Part shown: positions 1-10,200 of the stretch, one piece after another
Numbering within the stretch: the stretch's first letter is position 1
Layout of the letters: each line of letters begins with the position of its first letter
Assembly (NCBI GenBank): GCA_964035545.1
Contig: OZ037773.1
Location: 2,392,251 to 2,455,750 of the forward strand
Direction of reading: 5' to 3'
Length of the DNA: 63,500 bases
Source: Bugula neritina
Taxonomy: Eukaryota; Bryozoa; Gymnolaemata; Cheilostomatida; Bugulidae
Program-made: the position numbers and the translations under genes
Notes under the pieces: model-generated
Seen by the model: only the letters and a program-made list of their open reading frames with translations
The model's database searches: none
Told to the model about the DNA's origin: nothing

Positions 1-175
1 AATGATGGTCTTTAGTGTCATCATCACCTTCCTCATTCAGCTGACTCGGTGGGGGATCCAAGTGACGGTAATAGGCAGGTCTCAGGCCCTTGCGAGGTCC
101 AGTACGTCCAGACATTCGAGCTACTTTAGCTTTTCCTGCTTTCTTGGCACCTTTGTAGCTAACTTTAAGAGGCAT
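1..175 (-). CDS. H2B-leader/SANT chimeric gene, exon 1 (partial, copy 1)
   Basis: Reading from 175 leftwards, an open frame starts MPLKVSYKGAKKAG, the start of a histone H2B tail, and after about codon 23 (MSG) leaves H2B for a linker containing RKGLRPAYYRHLDPP and an acidic stretch EEGDDD. It is still open at the window edge. It is nearly identical to exon 1 of the complete gene at 49,871-51,283, so the remaining exons should lie just left of the window. The start is supported by the shared H2B ATG context. Downstream exons were not seen here. Confidence 0.7.
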   Translation of the reverse strand, partial: MPLKVSYKGAKKAGKAKVARMSGRTGPRKGLRPAYYRHLDPPPSQLNEEGDDDTKDHH

Positions 176-420
176 GCTGTTAAGTTAGTGATAATGTTGA
201 ATTCTCGCTCTTGATGTAATGACCGCAACAGTAGTTTGATGCTAAATGATGTTCAGATCTTAAAGCACTCTGCATTTATATGTATAAACAGTAGTTAGAA
301 ATTATCCAATCAGATGGCGGTTGCGTAAGCTGACGCCTTAGTGTGCCCTAATGTTTACATTGAAACCGATTATTTGTCATCGACCAATGAAACTCGTAGA
401 ACAATCTAATTTGCATATCT
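176..420 (-). promoter_or_regulatory. H2B-type promoter and 5' leader (copy 1)
   Basis: This is a near-copy, in inverse orientation, of the sequence just upstream of the H2B gene at 34,193. On the minus strand it keeps a TATA-like box (complement of catttata, 273-280), two CCAAT boxes (306-310 and 384-388) and the octamer (atttgcat, 409-416) typical of H2B promoters. It would drive the exon at 1-175. Confidence 0.65.
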
Positions 421-985
421 TATACAATATAGCCACGCCAAACTGTTGGGGAAATAGATAGGAAACTTCGAGTTGAATTCCAATAAGTTACTCTAAACTT
501 TGAAATAATATTTTACTTTTCAACAATTATTGATATAATGTAGATTTTGACTTAAAGTTTGTATATAACATCATTATAGTGCATAGCTTATTTATTTTTA
601 TTTAACCAGAACTTTAAACTTTTTAAAAAGTTTGGTCACTTTTATAAGGCAAAATGTGAATTATTTAATATCTCTTTCATAAAAAAAACATTACTCACTC
701 CAAATAATCAGTATTGTGCTCACCAATCTATCCATAAGTTCACATAGTGGCACTTGTGCATTTACTCATATACAGTGTGTAAATTGCAGATAACTTCATT
801 ACTGGTATGACTATAAAATTATCTAAATAACCATGGGAATAGCTGAACTCCTATCATTCAATACAAGCAAGGTATAGATAGGTTCTTCTTATTATTAAAT
901 CACAGGTGTGAGAATGGCTAAGGAAACTAATATTTTTAGCCTACAAATAATAAACTATACACAGATTAAATAAATAATTAAAATA
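421..985. repeat. Duplicated H2B 5' flank
   Basis: Matches 51,528-52,092 directly and the H2B upstream region (about 33,341-33,950) in inverse orientation. No ORF. The homology to the H2B locus stops near 985-1,020, while homology to the 52-kb copy continues, marking one breakpoint of the composite. Confidence 0.75.
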
Positions 986-987
986 GG

Positions 988-1185
988 CTATAGCAAACTA
1001 TTTTCTGACAAAAAAATCTGTAACTCACTGATTTGGTGAAAACAGTTTGCTGTTGCAGTTACCAGGAATCCACCCAATATCAAGATGTAGTAAAACATTG
1101 GTGTAAGAGGTTTGCCACTCATTATGAGCATTACATTACTGTTGCAACTCCAAGACAATACAACCACTGGGCTAGTCTTTTTCAT
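988..1185 (-). pseudogene. Possible COX10-like exon fragment (copy 1)
   Basis: A 65-codon minus-strand frame contains ILGGFLVTATANCFHQI, hydrophobic, followed by a good splice donor (GTGAGT). From memory this resembles the AN..NQ membrane segment of heme O synthase (COX10/CtaB). The same sequence occurs at 52,095-52,292, and a more diverged, frameshifted relative lies on the plus strand near 47,815-47,925. The assignment rests on a short stretch and could be chance. It could equally be an unrelated host repeat. Confidence 0.25.
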
Positions 1186-1435
1186 TGTATCAGTATAACT
1201 TCAGGAGATGCCCGCTCCTCATAAGCACACAACAGAGCTAACAGTACGCATCCACGCGCATATACATTTACTAAACTTAAACTAGATGGAGAAGATTGTT
1301 TACTCATAGCGTTAAGATATATTTTCAACTAATGGCTGGCAACAGAATTGATTTTCTTTTTAAATTCCATGTCATCTGTAGTCAAGCATGAATTCTGTAA
1401 ATAACAATGCGTTGGATAGAAATTCATGACAAAAA

Positions 1436-2914
1436 TTGCCAGTAAATAAAGCAGACAATGTGATGGTGAGAGATATGCAAAGAGAAGGCTATGCTGCCTC
1501 TTCTTCAGATAATATTACTCGTCGAACAAATGTCATGACTGACACATGCATCAAAAAACCAACAAAACCGCCAATGGCAACAATGTCACACCAAAACTTT
1601 GAACTAGATACAATGATGACCGATGACCTAATCATCAAAGGATATAGCTGTAATAAGGAGGTGAAACTTCCTAATGTGTATTCTGCAGAACAAATACCTG
1701 CCAAGTATGAGTCTATTCCACAGGCAGGTGCTCTTACCGCCTGGCCACATTTACAAGACTTAGCAAAAAACATAGTCAAGGGACAAAACATTTCAGTAAG
1801 GCTACTCATTGGAGGCAATTGCCCATTAGCCTTCAAATCCAGAGAGGTAGTAGTCGGAGACGACGCAGACGATGAACCATTTGGCGCACGTACTGACCTA
1901 GGGTGGGTTATCATGGGTAGTCTAGATACAAATAACACACATGATGACGATTCAGGCAACAAAACAACAATAGTCAATAGAACCGCGACTCATTCACCCA
2001 AGAAAGCTAAAACATCAGTATCTATCAAATGCCAAACTGAAACATCAAAACAAATGAATTAAATAATAAACTTATTGGCTCAAGATTTCAAGGAATGTGT
2101 AACAGACAAAGAAGCGGCTTCTGTAAAAGACAGAGCGTTTTTGTCTCTCATGAAACAAAAAACAAAGATCATTAATGGTCATGTCACCATGCCTTTACCT
2201 TTCAAACACAAACCACCGCTAAATAACAGTTTTAAAACAGCAAAAAACCATTTCAACTCACTGCTGATAAAGTTCTCTAAGAACCAAGACTTGGAAAACC
2301 AGTACAAAGAGTTTATGGAAGACCTCATTAGCAAGGGTAAGGCTGAAATAGTCTCACAAGACGTAGCAAGCCATGGGGACAGCACATGGTACATACCACA
2401 TTTTGAGGTATGGCATCCAAAGAAGCCAGGCAAGATTAGAGTAGTTTTTGATGGTGCTGCAAAAACAGACGGAAAGTGCCTAAACGACTATCTCATGACA
2501 GGTCCAGATCATCAAAACAGTCTCACTGGTATCCTCCTTCGCTTCCGCCAGGAACAGATTGCTGTTACATGTGAAATTGAGCGAATGTTTCACCAATTTT
2601 GTGTTGCAAAGGAACAAACAGATTATTCATGATTTTTCTGGCTAGATAAATGTGGTGAAATAGCAGTGTTCTGTATGAAAGTGCATGTGTTTGGAGCGAC
2701 ATCGTCTTCTGCGTGTGCAACATATAGCCTACATTATCTGGCTGACCAATGCAGCACAGATGATCCATCAAGTCAACAAGCCCGAAACCTTATTAGAAAT
2801 CAGTTCTATGTGGAAGACGGCTTGCTTAGTATGCCTGATGCAACATCTGCAACCAAGGTACTTACTGAGACAATCGGAATTTGCCAACAAGGTAAAGTAC
2901 AGTTTGAAATCTAA
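1436..2914 (+). pseudogene. BEL/Pao retrotransposon pol fragment (protease-like to RT)
   Basis: One reading frame runs from 1,436 to 2,914 with two internal stops (TAA at 2,060-2,062, TGA at 2,630-2,632). It encodes the region before RT typical of BEL/Pao (WPHLQDLA, LLIGGNCPLAF, RTDLGWVIMGS) and then the RT (PKKPGKIRVVFDGAAK, LNDYLMTGPD, ILLRFRQE, CEIERMFHQF). The YVDD box appears as FYVEDGLL. LTRs, gag, RNase H and integrase were not found. The end is fused to PolB through a shared TGAAATCTAAG stretch near 2,905-2,915. It is a non-functional fragment, and shorter copies lie at about 7,953, 15,838 and 52,543. Confidence 0.85.
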
Positions 2915-3410
2915 GATTTCTGAAATGACACGAATTTTTAAACATGCATGTTTGAGTAGATCTGACTTGTCAGAGGATATGCTAAAATATGCTGTACACT
3001 ATGACATGTTGAAACAGGCTCAAAAGACACTTATTGGTAGTTACTATGGCAAAAATATTTTGGTACTTACTCCGCTTCTTAGGTGGTATTTATCACATGG
3101 ACTATGTGTTTCTAATATTTATCAGGTTGTTCAATTTAAACAGCATAAATGCTTTGTGGAATTTGGAGAGTCTGTATGTCAAATGAGACGTAATGCTGAC
3201 AAAGACTCTTCCATGAAAATTCTTGCTGAAACTTCGAAGTTTTACGGTAATGTAATATATGGTGCAACTATAACAAATAAAGAGCGTATTACTGATGTAA
3301 AATTTGTTTCTAATTTAAATGCTGCTCAAAAGCTTGTGAGTAGTAAACATTTTATGTCTATAGAAGAACTTGATGATGAATTTTTAAAGCTGTGGGCAAG
3401 ATACTTGTAA
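2911..3410 (+). pseudogene. Polinton-type DNA polymerase B, fragment (thumb side of motif A to motif B)
   Basis: Encodes SEMTRIFKHACLSRSDLSED through LIGSYYGK, TPLLRWYLSHGL and the motif-B region YGNVIYGATITNKER of protein-primed family B polymerases (DNA_pol_B_2). It parallels 54,241-54,750 closely. The 5' part (motif A and upstream) is replaced by BEL/Pao sequence. The 3' part is interrupted at about 3,385 by a SANT-exon segment, so motif C (DTDS) is absent. Confidence 0.8.
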
Positions 3411-3528
3411 GGGCATTGAAGAGTGCTCCTCTAGAGTGTGGCGAAAGTTTCACCATGGGTGACAAAACATTAATCCAGCTGGCTAATTCACAGTTACAAG
3501 GTCGAGAAAGCAATTATTGCTCTGAATT
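3385..3528 (+). pseudogene. SANT-gene exon 3 fragment inserted in PolB
   Basis: In its own frame the stretch reads ILVRALKSAPLECGESF, then IQLANSQLQGRE. This matches exon 3 of the SANT gene on the minus strand at 50,095-50,221 (ILLRALKTAAMECGERF). DNA similarity starts at the intron/exon border of that exon (ttttaaagct against ttttagagct). The PolB frame ends at the join (WARYL then stop). Confidence 0.7.
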
Positions 3529-3529
3529 C

Positions 3530-3785
3530 AAAAACCTATTTTTGTTTTGGAGATGAGGGTAATAAACTTAGGACAAAAGGAATAATGAAACGATGTAATG
3601 ACATAAAAAAGAACTTTTAAATGTGCTAAATAACAAATCTAGGGTGCATGGAACAATAGGGAAATTATGAGGCGCAACAACAAAGTCATGACTTATAATC
3701 AAACTAGGGCTGGTCCTAATTTTTTCTATGCTAAGCGAAAAGTACATAGTAATGGAGTTACTACTTTTCCACTCGATATGGAGAT
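3530..3785 (+). pseudogene. PolB C-terminal tail, broken
   Basis: Two frames give pieces resembling the extreme C-terminus of Polinton-type PolB: KTYFCFGDEGNK, GIMKRCNDIKK, and after a frameshift near 3,620 TYNQTRAGPNFFYAKRKV and GVTTFPLD. The same tail recurs downstream of every SANT exon-3 insertion in this window. Confidence 0.6.
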
Positions 3786-4044
3786 ATCATGCTGTTATCC
3801 CAAACATTGTGTATATATTTTGATGTATAATAATGAATCGTATAGTATTATTTTTTATTTTAAATATTTTTTTGCTCTTACAATTATGGTGTTTTTACAA
3901 ATGTATGGGTGTTGGTTTTGTATGACTTACTGAAAATAAGCTACAATATAAAGCTTCATACTTTGTGTTTTAGATTAAAAATGTATATTATAATAGCACA
4001 CTTCATTCTTTTGTCATAGACAGTTTAGTATCCAATTTTTCACA
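3786..4044 (+). repeat. AT-rich leader of the PX gene (shared by all units)
   Basis: Non-coding spacer between the PolB tail and the PX ATG, repeated at about 8,860-9,115, 16,780-17,046, 55,130-55,385 and 60,410-60,668. It holds conserved short blocks (gtttttacaaatgtatgggtg, gtcatagacag, caatttttcaca) and may be a late-gene promoter of the element. No specific motif is proven. Confidence 0.5.
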
Positions 4045-4336
4045 ATGTCTCTGCGCTTTAAAAGAAACCTTTCAAAATTACAAAAGCTTCATAAGGCATC
4101 ACCTTAAAAAAAACCTTGCTTAAATCTGCTAATGGTGGTTTAATTGGTGCGCTTCGTGATTGTGCTTGCAATATAATTAGAGGAAATGTTCTTTTGAATT
4201 CAAAGCAGTTCAATTAAAAGCTCTCACTAATAAGTCGAGTGTCAAAAATAAACAAAAAGTCATTCAAAAAGATGGATTTATTGGATTGCTGTTGAAGCCT
4301 CTTGCTAAGATATTGATGGGTGGACTTTCAAGTTGA
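4045..4336 (+). pseudogene. PX-like small basic Polinton protein, copy 1 (broken)
   Basis: Starts MSLRFKRNLSKLQKL and ends with the hydrophobic tail LLLKPLAKILMGG. Small, very basic N-terminus plus GG/hydrophobic C-terminus fits the adenovirus pX/pVI-like proteins carried by Polintons and adintoviruses (assignment from memory). This copy has an in-frame stop after SP (4,106 region) and lacks about 23 bp at 4,211 (cagttcaatt join), a deletion shared with the 55.4-kb copy. Confidence 0.6.
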
Positions 4337-4340
4337 CATC

Positions 4341-5031
4341 ATAAAAAAGTATTACTTAATTGATCCATCAAAATATGAAATGCTTGAATCAGCTGCTAGT
4401 GCTGGAAATGAAAAGCGACAAAATAATTCTGACATATCTGCACATCCAAATATTAAAAATGTAAAAGATATAGATCAAAAAATGGAAGAAACAGTAAATA
4501 AATCAGATTTGACAGATTTTGAAAAGGTTGAAAAATACAATGCACTACTAGAAAAATATATCAGAAACTTTAGGAATACTCTTGAAACCTCAAAACCTGA
4601 AACAATTCTTGGTGAACCTGCTTCAAAAACTATAGACTTAGTAATACCACAGAAAACAAAAGCAACAATCAGTTTCATGCTCTTGGAGAATCACTTGACA
4701 GTATTCCTATATCATACCAACAAAAAGCTCGTAAATTGGTGAATTTTCTGAAAAATAACAACTCATTTTCTGTTAATCAAGATAACGAACTGCTTTACAA
4801 AAATCACGTATCATAAGGGGTTCAAATGTTAATCAATTAATCAATGATGCAGTACGAAACAAAAAACCAATAACAAGTAATGCATTATTTACACAGTTTG
4901 TAGAAAATTTGAATGCAGAAGGATACCCAGCTAAACAGATATTGTCCAAGAGCCATGTCAAAGACCCTCCAATAACATCTAAGATAAATCTTATTCCAAA
5001 ACTGAAAAAAGCAAGCCTCAAAGGCGTTTAG
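4341..5031 (+). pseudogene. Polinton-associated conserved protein (HYP), copy 1
   Basis: Begins 4 bp after the PX stop with ATA where copy 4 (17,373) has ATG, then YYLIDPSKYEML, a Lys/Glu-rich segment (NKSDLTDFEKVEKYNALLEKYI, broken here as two parts), and further on a segment ending near [16 protein letters not shown]. From memory such a protein lies beside PX and integrase in Polintons of many animals; its role is unknown, probably virion-related. A 1-bp deletion near 4,641 and a second near 4,810 break the frame. Confidence 0.6.
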
Positions 5032-5097
5032 CCCCATATAAATATTCGTCTCAAACAGTAGATGACATACTGAAAAACTGGCTTTCTTAAAAATGAC

Positions 5098-5602
5098 CAA
5101 AAAATGCAGCGGGCAGTTGTAGAGAGGTTTAACAGAACTCTTCAAACTAGATTATATCGATGGTTTACCAAAACCCAGGAGCATAACTGGACTAATGTCA
5201 TCGAACACATCGTTGATATATATAACAATACCGTCCCCTCATCAACAAAATTTTCACCAGCAAACATTTATAGGGAAAATGAAGAAGATGTTTGGCTTAA
5301 CTTGTATGGAAACTTGAAAGCGCCTAGTCTTTTGAATGCAAGGCTAAAAACTAATGACATTTTTAGAATAAGCAAGTACAAACATGTTTTCAGTAATGGA
5401 TATATAGAAAATTGGTCTATAGAAAGTTTTATTGTCAGTCAAGTTTTTTGAAACTGATCCTGTAACTTATTGTCTCAAAGATCAACAAAACGAATTAATT
5501 CATGGTTGATACTATGAAGATGAGCTGCAAAAAGTTATGCACCCGCACAAAGATATATCTCTTAAAGCCATGAAGATCATGAATGAAAGGCATCCAGCCT
5601 AA
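5098..5602 (+). pseudogene. Polinton integrase (IN), C-terminal half, copy 1
   Basis: Frame 5,104-5,451 starts in the catalytic core (AVVERFNRTLQTRLYRWF, containing the third acidic residue of DDE) and continues through YNNTVPSSTKFSP and NEEDVWLNLYG into the C-terminal domain. A frameshift at about 5,447 separates the last ~50 codons. The N-terminal zinc region and the first two catalytic Asp are removed by a deletion joining accaaaaaatgca to gcagttgtagag. Confidence 0.85.
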
Positions 5603-5608
5603 CACACT

Positions 5609-5748
5609 ACAACAGGCTATCCACAATAACAAGCCGAGAGATACAGACTGCTGTGAAGCTCATTTTGCCGCAAGATTTGGCTAAACACGCTGTGTAGGAG
5701 GGCACAAAGGTTGTAACTAAATACACCAGCCCCAAGTAATCTTACCCA
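5609..5748 (+). pseudogene. Histone H2B C-terminus plus start of 3'UTR, captured copy 1
   Basis: Seven bases after the integrase stop the sequence becomes H2[25 protein letters not shown], stop, then KVVTKYTSPK and an H2B-like stop and trailer (ctccactaacccc). A TAG stands in the H2B frame after HAV. The residues EIQTAV and HAV are those of ordinary H2B, not of the divergent H2B at 34,193 (EVETVL, HAE), so the source was another H2B gene. Confidence 0.85.
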
Positions 5749-5754
5749 GCTCCA

Positions 5755-7950
5755 CTAACCCCATTGATGAAAATGATTGAGGATGGAGTAATTGTTAAAA
5801 TTGACAAACCTACTCCATGGGTGGCACACCTATGGTAGTAGTTCCTAAACTTGGCCAAAACAAGGTGAGAATTTGCACAGATTCTACCGAGGTAAACAAG
5901 CATATTTTGAGAGAGTTCCATCTCATGGCAACAGTAGATAGCAGCTTAGCTCAATTAGGACAAAGACAAATTTTTTCTAAGATCGATGCAAACAGTGGAT
6001 TTTGGCAAATTCCTTTAAGCAAAGAATCTAGCAAACTAACAACATTTCTGACTCATTCTGGACGATATCGCTATTTGCGACTGCCTCAAGGCCCATGCAG
6101 TGCTCCAGAGATTTTTGTTGCTGAAATGAACAATATTTTGAAGGATGTTGATGGTGTGGTTATACATATAGATGACATACTGGTTTTTGGTGAGAGCAAG
6201 GAGCAACATGACACAAGATTGCAAATAGTGTTGGAAAAACTTGAAGCTTCAAGCATCACGCTCAATAAAGACAAATGTAAATTTGGAGTGGCATCTGTTA
6301 ATTTTCTTGGTTATGTCATAGATCAGTCTGGTAACTTCAGTACGAAGTTTTCTTGGAATGGCCAACCAGCATGCTAAGTTTTCCGAGGAATTAGCTGCTG
6401 TGAGTGAACCAATTAGAATGCTGTTGAAGAAAGATGTTCCATGGCACTGGTCCAGCAAACAAGAAAACTCCTTCAAGACGATAAAAGAAATATTTCAAAA
6501 TGCACCATTTTTAGCAGTCTATGATGTAGACAGAGACACCATAATCACAACAGATGCTAGCAATGCAGGTCTAGGAGCAACACTCTGTCAAAATCAACAG
6601 GATGTCTCTCGGCGCTTGAAATCTCCTGCAAGTCGATCTTTAACAGTGACCGAAAAGCGTTATGCAGCCATAGAAAAAGAAAGTTTAGCAGTCTGTTGGG
6701 CTATGGGAAAGTTTTCTCCACATATACTAGGTATGACGAATGTGGTTATTGAAACTGATCACCGTCCACTAGTTACTTTGTTTGGGAATATCTTTCTAGA
6801 CAGGCTTCCACCAAGAATTCAAGGGTTTAAACTTAGACTTCAAAGATTTCAGTATACTATCAGACATGTGAGGGGGTCTAAGAATGTTGCAACTGATACT
6901 CTCTCCAGGTATAACACTGCTGAAGTAAACGAGATTGATGCAGCAAGAGAAATGGAAATTGAACTTTGTATTGATAACATCTATCAACATGGATCTAATA
7001 GTAGGTTGGAGCAGCTTCGTTTAGAACAGCATGAAGATGAAATACTGTCCAAAGTAATCAAATTAGTAGAGAATGGATGGCCAGGGTATTTGTCCACTGA
7101 AGATGTCCTTCTGAAGCCCTATTTTGAAAGAAGATCCATTTAACAATAAACAAAGGATTCTTGACACTTGGCAATCGTTTGATAATACCGTTAGCTCAAA
7201 GAGAACAGGTGTTGCAAGATTTACATAGAGGACACTTGGGCATTACAAAATGTCAAACACGGGCTAGAGATAGCGTGTGGTGGCCTTCTATGTCAAAGGC
7301 TATTGAGGCTATGATCAGCAATTGTGCTGAATGCAAAATCCATGCAGCTAAAATTACAGAGCCATTACGTCCTTCTGCAACTCCAGATAAACCTTGGCAA
7401 CACCTTAGCACTGATTTGTTGTTTTATAACGGCCAAGTATATCTTCTGGTTATTGATATTTATTCAAGGTAACCTGAACTTGCCTTGCTGGGAAACTCTG
7501 ACTTTTCTTCAAGTAAAGTAATAACACACCTAAAATCTATTTTTCCACGACATGGCATACCTGAAATACTATTGTCAGATAACGGCCATCAATATGCAAG
7601 TGCAGAATTTAAACATTTTTCTGTCGAGTATGGATTTACCCATGTGACTAGCAGCCCACATTATCACAGAGCGAATGGAGCAGCTGAGCGAGGAGTAAGG
7701 ACCATCAAAAGCATGCTTGCAAAAGAGAAAGATCCTTATTTGCCTTTGTTAGCCTATAGATCCTCACCGCAGTATAGCTCATACTCTCCAACAGAATTGT
7801 TAATGGGTAGAAAATTGAGATCCACTGTACCCATCCATCCGGATAAGCTTAAACCTGAACTCCCTGACCATGACTTATTCAAAAAGAGCAACAATCAGTA
7901 TAAAGAGAAAATGGAAGAAAATCATGACAAAAATCCTAAAGTGCGCCCTC
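5755..7950 (+). pseudogene. Ty3/gypsy pol fragment A (RT, RNase H, integrase)
   Basis: Starts abruptly after the H2B fragment. RT: ICTDSTEVNKHI, FSKIDANSGFWQIPL, GPCSAPEIF and HIDDILVFG in place of YxDD. RNase H: TTDASNAGLGATL, EKESLAVCWAMGKF, ETDHRPLVTLF. Integrase: zinc finger residues in LHRGHLG and CAEC, core Asp in STDLLFYNG, SDNGHQYAS, and Glu in AAERGVRT. Broken by frameshifts near 5,815, 6,355 and 7,143 and a TAA at 7,470-7,472. No LTR, gag or protease. It ends in a join with BEL/Pao sequence sharing ggaggtgaaac. Confidence 0.9.
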
Positions 7951-7952
7951 TT

Positions 7953-8590
7953 GGGAGGTGAAACTTCCTAATGCGTATTCTGCAGAACAAATATCAGCCA
8001 AGTATGAGTCTATTCCACAGGCAGGTGCTCTTACCGCCTGGCCACATTTACAAGACTTAGCAAAAAACATAGTCAAGGGACAAGACATTTAAGTAGGGCT
8101 ACTCATTGGAGGCAATTGCCCATTAGCCTTCAAACCTAGCGAGGTACTAATCGGAAACGACGCAGACGATGAACCATTTGGCCTAGGGTGGGTTATCATG
8201 GGTAGTCTAGATACAAATAACACACATGATGACAATTCAGGCAACAAAACAACAATAGTCAATAAAACCGTAACTCATTCACTCAAGAAAGCTAAAACAT
8301 CAGTATCTTTCAAATGCCAAACTGAAACATCAAAACAAATAAATAAAATAATTAATTTATTGGCTCAAGATTTCAAGGAATGTGTAACAGACAAAGAAGC
8401 GGCTTCTGTAGAAGACAGAGCATTTTTGTCTCATGAAACAAAAAACAAAGATCGTGGATGATCATGTCACCATGCCTTTACCTTACAAACACAAACCACC
8501 ACTAGATAACAGTTTTAAAACAGCAAAAAACCATTTCAACTCACTGCTGAGAAAGTTCTCTAAGAACCAAGACTTGGAAAACCAGTACAA
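7953..8590 (+). pseudogene. BEL/Pao pol fragment, copy 2
   Basis: Resumes BEL/Pao at EVKLPN and runs through the LLIGGNCPLAF region to the N-terminal RT area (open part 8,198-8,461). It carries a stop in the RLLIGG region, a small deletion before LGWVIMGS, and a frameshift near 8,430. It stops at tttatggaagac, exactly where the copies at 16.5 and 53.4 kb stop. Confidence 0.8.
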
Positions 8591-8620
8591 AGAGTTTATG
8601 GAAGACTAAAAACCCCATGT

Positions 8621-8739
8621 TGACAACAGTTACATTTGTTAACGTATAGTATTTTTTTATGCAGATAAAGCAAAGACAAAATACTTTGCTGCAACTAATT
8701 TTTAGTGCATATTTGGAAGAAGAAGTCATCAGTGCTTGA
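8621..8739 (+). pseudogene. SANT-gene exon 4 fragment with 3' intron end
   Basis: After an intron-like T-rich tract and acceptor (atgcag, to 8,664) the exon reads KQRQNTLLQLIFSAYLEEE and a TGA at 8,737-8,739. It matches exon 4 of the gene at 49,871-49,951 (KQRQNTLLQLLLSRY). Sequence before the acceptor matches that gene's intron 3 too. Joined to BEL/Pao at 8,590 and to PolB-tail sequence near 8,820. Confidence 0.7.
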
Positions 8740-9115
8740 AAATAATGGGACCTACTGACTTGGGTAAAAATAATATATATTTTAGTAATACTACCATGCA
8801 TGTATATAACATAAAGACAGGGATGGAGTTATTACTTTTCCACTCGATATGTAGATATCGTGCCGTTATCCCAAATATTGTGTATATATTTTGATGTATA
8901 ACAATGAATCATATATTATTATTTTTTATTTTTAAATATTTTTTGCTCTTACAATTATGGTGTTTTTACAAATGTATGGGTGTTGGTTTTGTATAACTTA
9001 CTAAAAATAAACTAAAATATAAAACTACATACCTGGTCTTATAGGTTAAAAATGTATGTTATAATAGCACACTTCTTTCCTTTGTCATAGACAGTATAGT
9101 ATCCAATTTTTCACA

Positions 9116-9437
9116 ATGTCTCTGCGCTTTAAAAGAAATCTTTCGAACTTACAAAAGCTTTATAGGGCATCACCTCAAAAAAAGAAAACCTTGCTTAAAT
9201 CGGCTAATGGTGATTTAATTGGTGCACTTTGTGATTGTGCTTGCAATATAATTAGAGGAAATGTTCTTTTGAATTCAAAGCAGTTCAATAATCTTAGGAT
9301 GCATCATTAAGTAATTAAAAGCTCTCACTAATAAGTCAAGTGTCAAAAATGAACAAAAAATCATTCAAAAAGGCGGATTTATTAGATTGCTGTTGAAGCC
9401 TCTTGCTAAGATCTTGATGGGTGGACTTTTAAGTTGA
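9116..9437 (+). pseudogene. PX-like protein, copy 2
   Basis: Open from MSLRFKRNLSNLQKL to NNLRMHH, then a TAA at 9,308-9,310 where copies 4 and 7 read on. The remainder (NKSSV, LLLKPLAKILMGG) follows in frame to the TGA. The same stop is in copies 3 and 5, defining a subfamily. Confidence 0.6.
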
Positions 9438-9441
9438 CATC

Positions 9442-10138
9442 ATAAAAAAGTATGACTTAATTGATCCATCATAATATGAAATGCTTAAATCAGCTGCTAG
9501 TGCTGGAAATGAAAAGCGACAAAATAGTTCTGACATGTCTGCGCATCCAAATATTAAAAATGTAAAAGATATAGATCAAAAAATGGAAGAAACACTAAAT
9601 AAATCAGATTTGACAGATTTTGAAAAGGTTGAAAAATACAATGCACTACTAGAGAAATATATCAGAAACTTTAGGAATGCTCTTGAAACCTCAAAACCTG
9701 AAACAATCCTTGGTGAACCTGCTTCAAAAACTATAGACTTAAATAATACCACAGAAAACAAAAGCAATAATCAGTTTCAATCTCTTGAAGAATCACTTGA
9801 CAGTATTCCTATATCATGCCGCCAAAAAGCTCGTAAATTGGTGAATTTCTTGAAAAACAACAACTCATTTTCTGTTAATCAAGACAAGGAACTGCTTTAA
9901 GAAAATCACGTATTAAGAGGTTCAAATGTTAATCAATTAATCAATTAATCAATGATGCAGTACAAAACAAAAAACCAATAACAAGCAATGCATTATCTAC
10001 ACAGTTTGTAGAAAATTTGAAAGCAGAAGGATACCCAGCTAAACAGATATTGTCCAAGAGCCATGTCCAAAACCCTTCAATAACATCTAAGATAAATCTT
10101 ATTCCAAAACTGACAGAAGCAAGCCTCAAAGGCGTTTA
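9442..10138 (+). pseudogene. Polinton-associated HYP protein, copy 2
   Basis: ATA at the start position, otherwise open from 9,481 to 9,900, then a TAA at 9,898-9,900 and an 8-bp duplication (atcaattaatcaattaatcaa) that breaks the rest. Middle of the protein rich in Lys, Glu and Asn and predicted to be helical. Followed closely by integrase copy 2, which gives the native order PX, HYP, IN. Confidence 0.6.
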
Positions 10139-10200
10139 GCCCCATATAAATATTCGTCTCAAACAGTAGATGACATACTGAAAAACTGGCTTTTTTAAAA

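Noticed and set aside
988-1185. Horizontal transfer of a bacterial CtaB gene
   Set aside because: Similarity is one short hydrophobic stretch, and a splice donor follows, so a host exon or chance is likelier.
1489-1977. 162-codon minus-strand ORF (also at 52,596 and 15,827)
   Set aside because: Antisense of the BEL/Pao pol frame, whose conserved motifs are on the plus strand.
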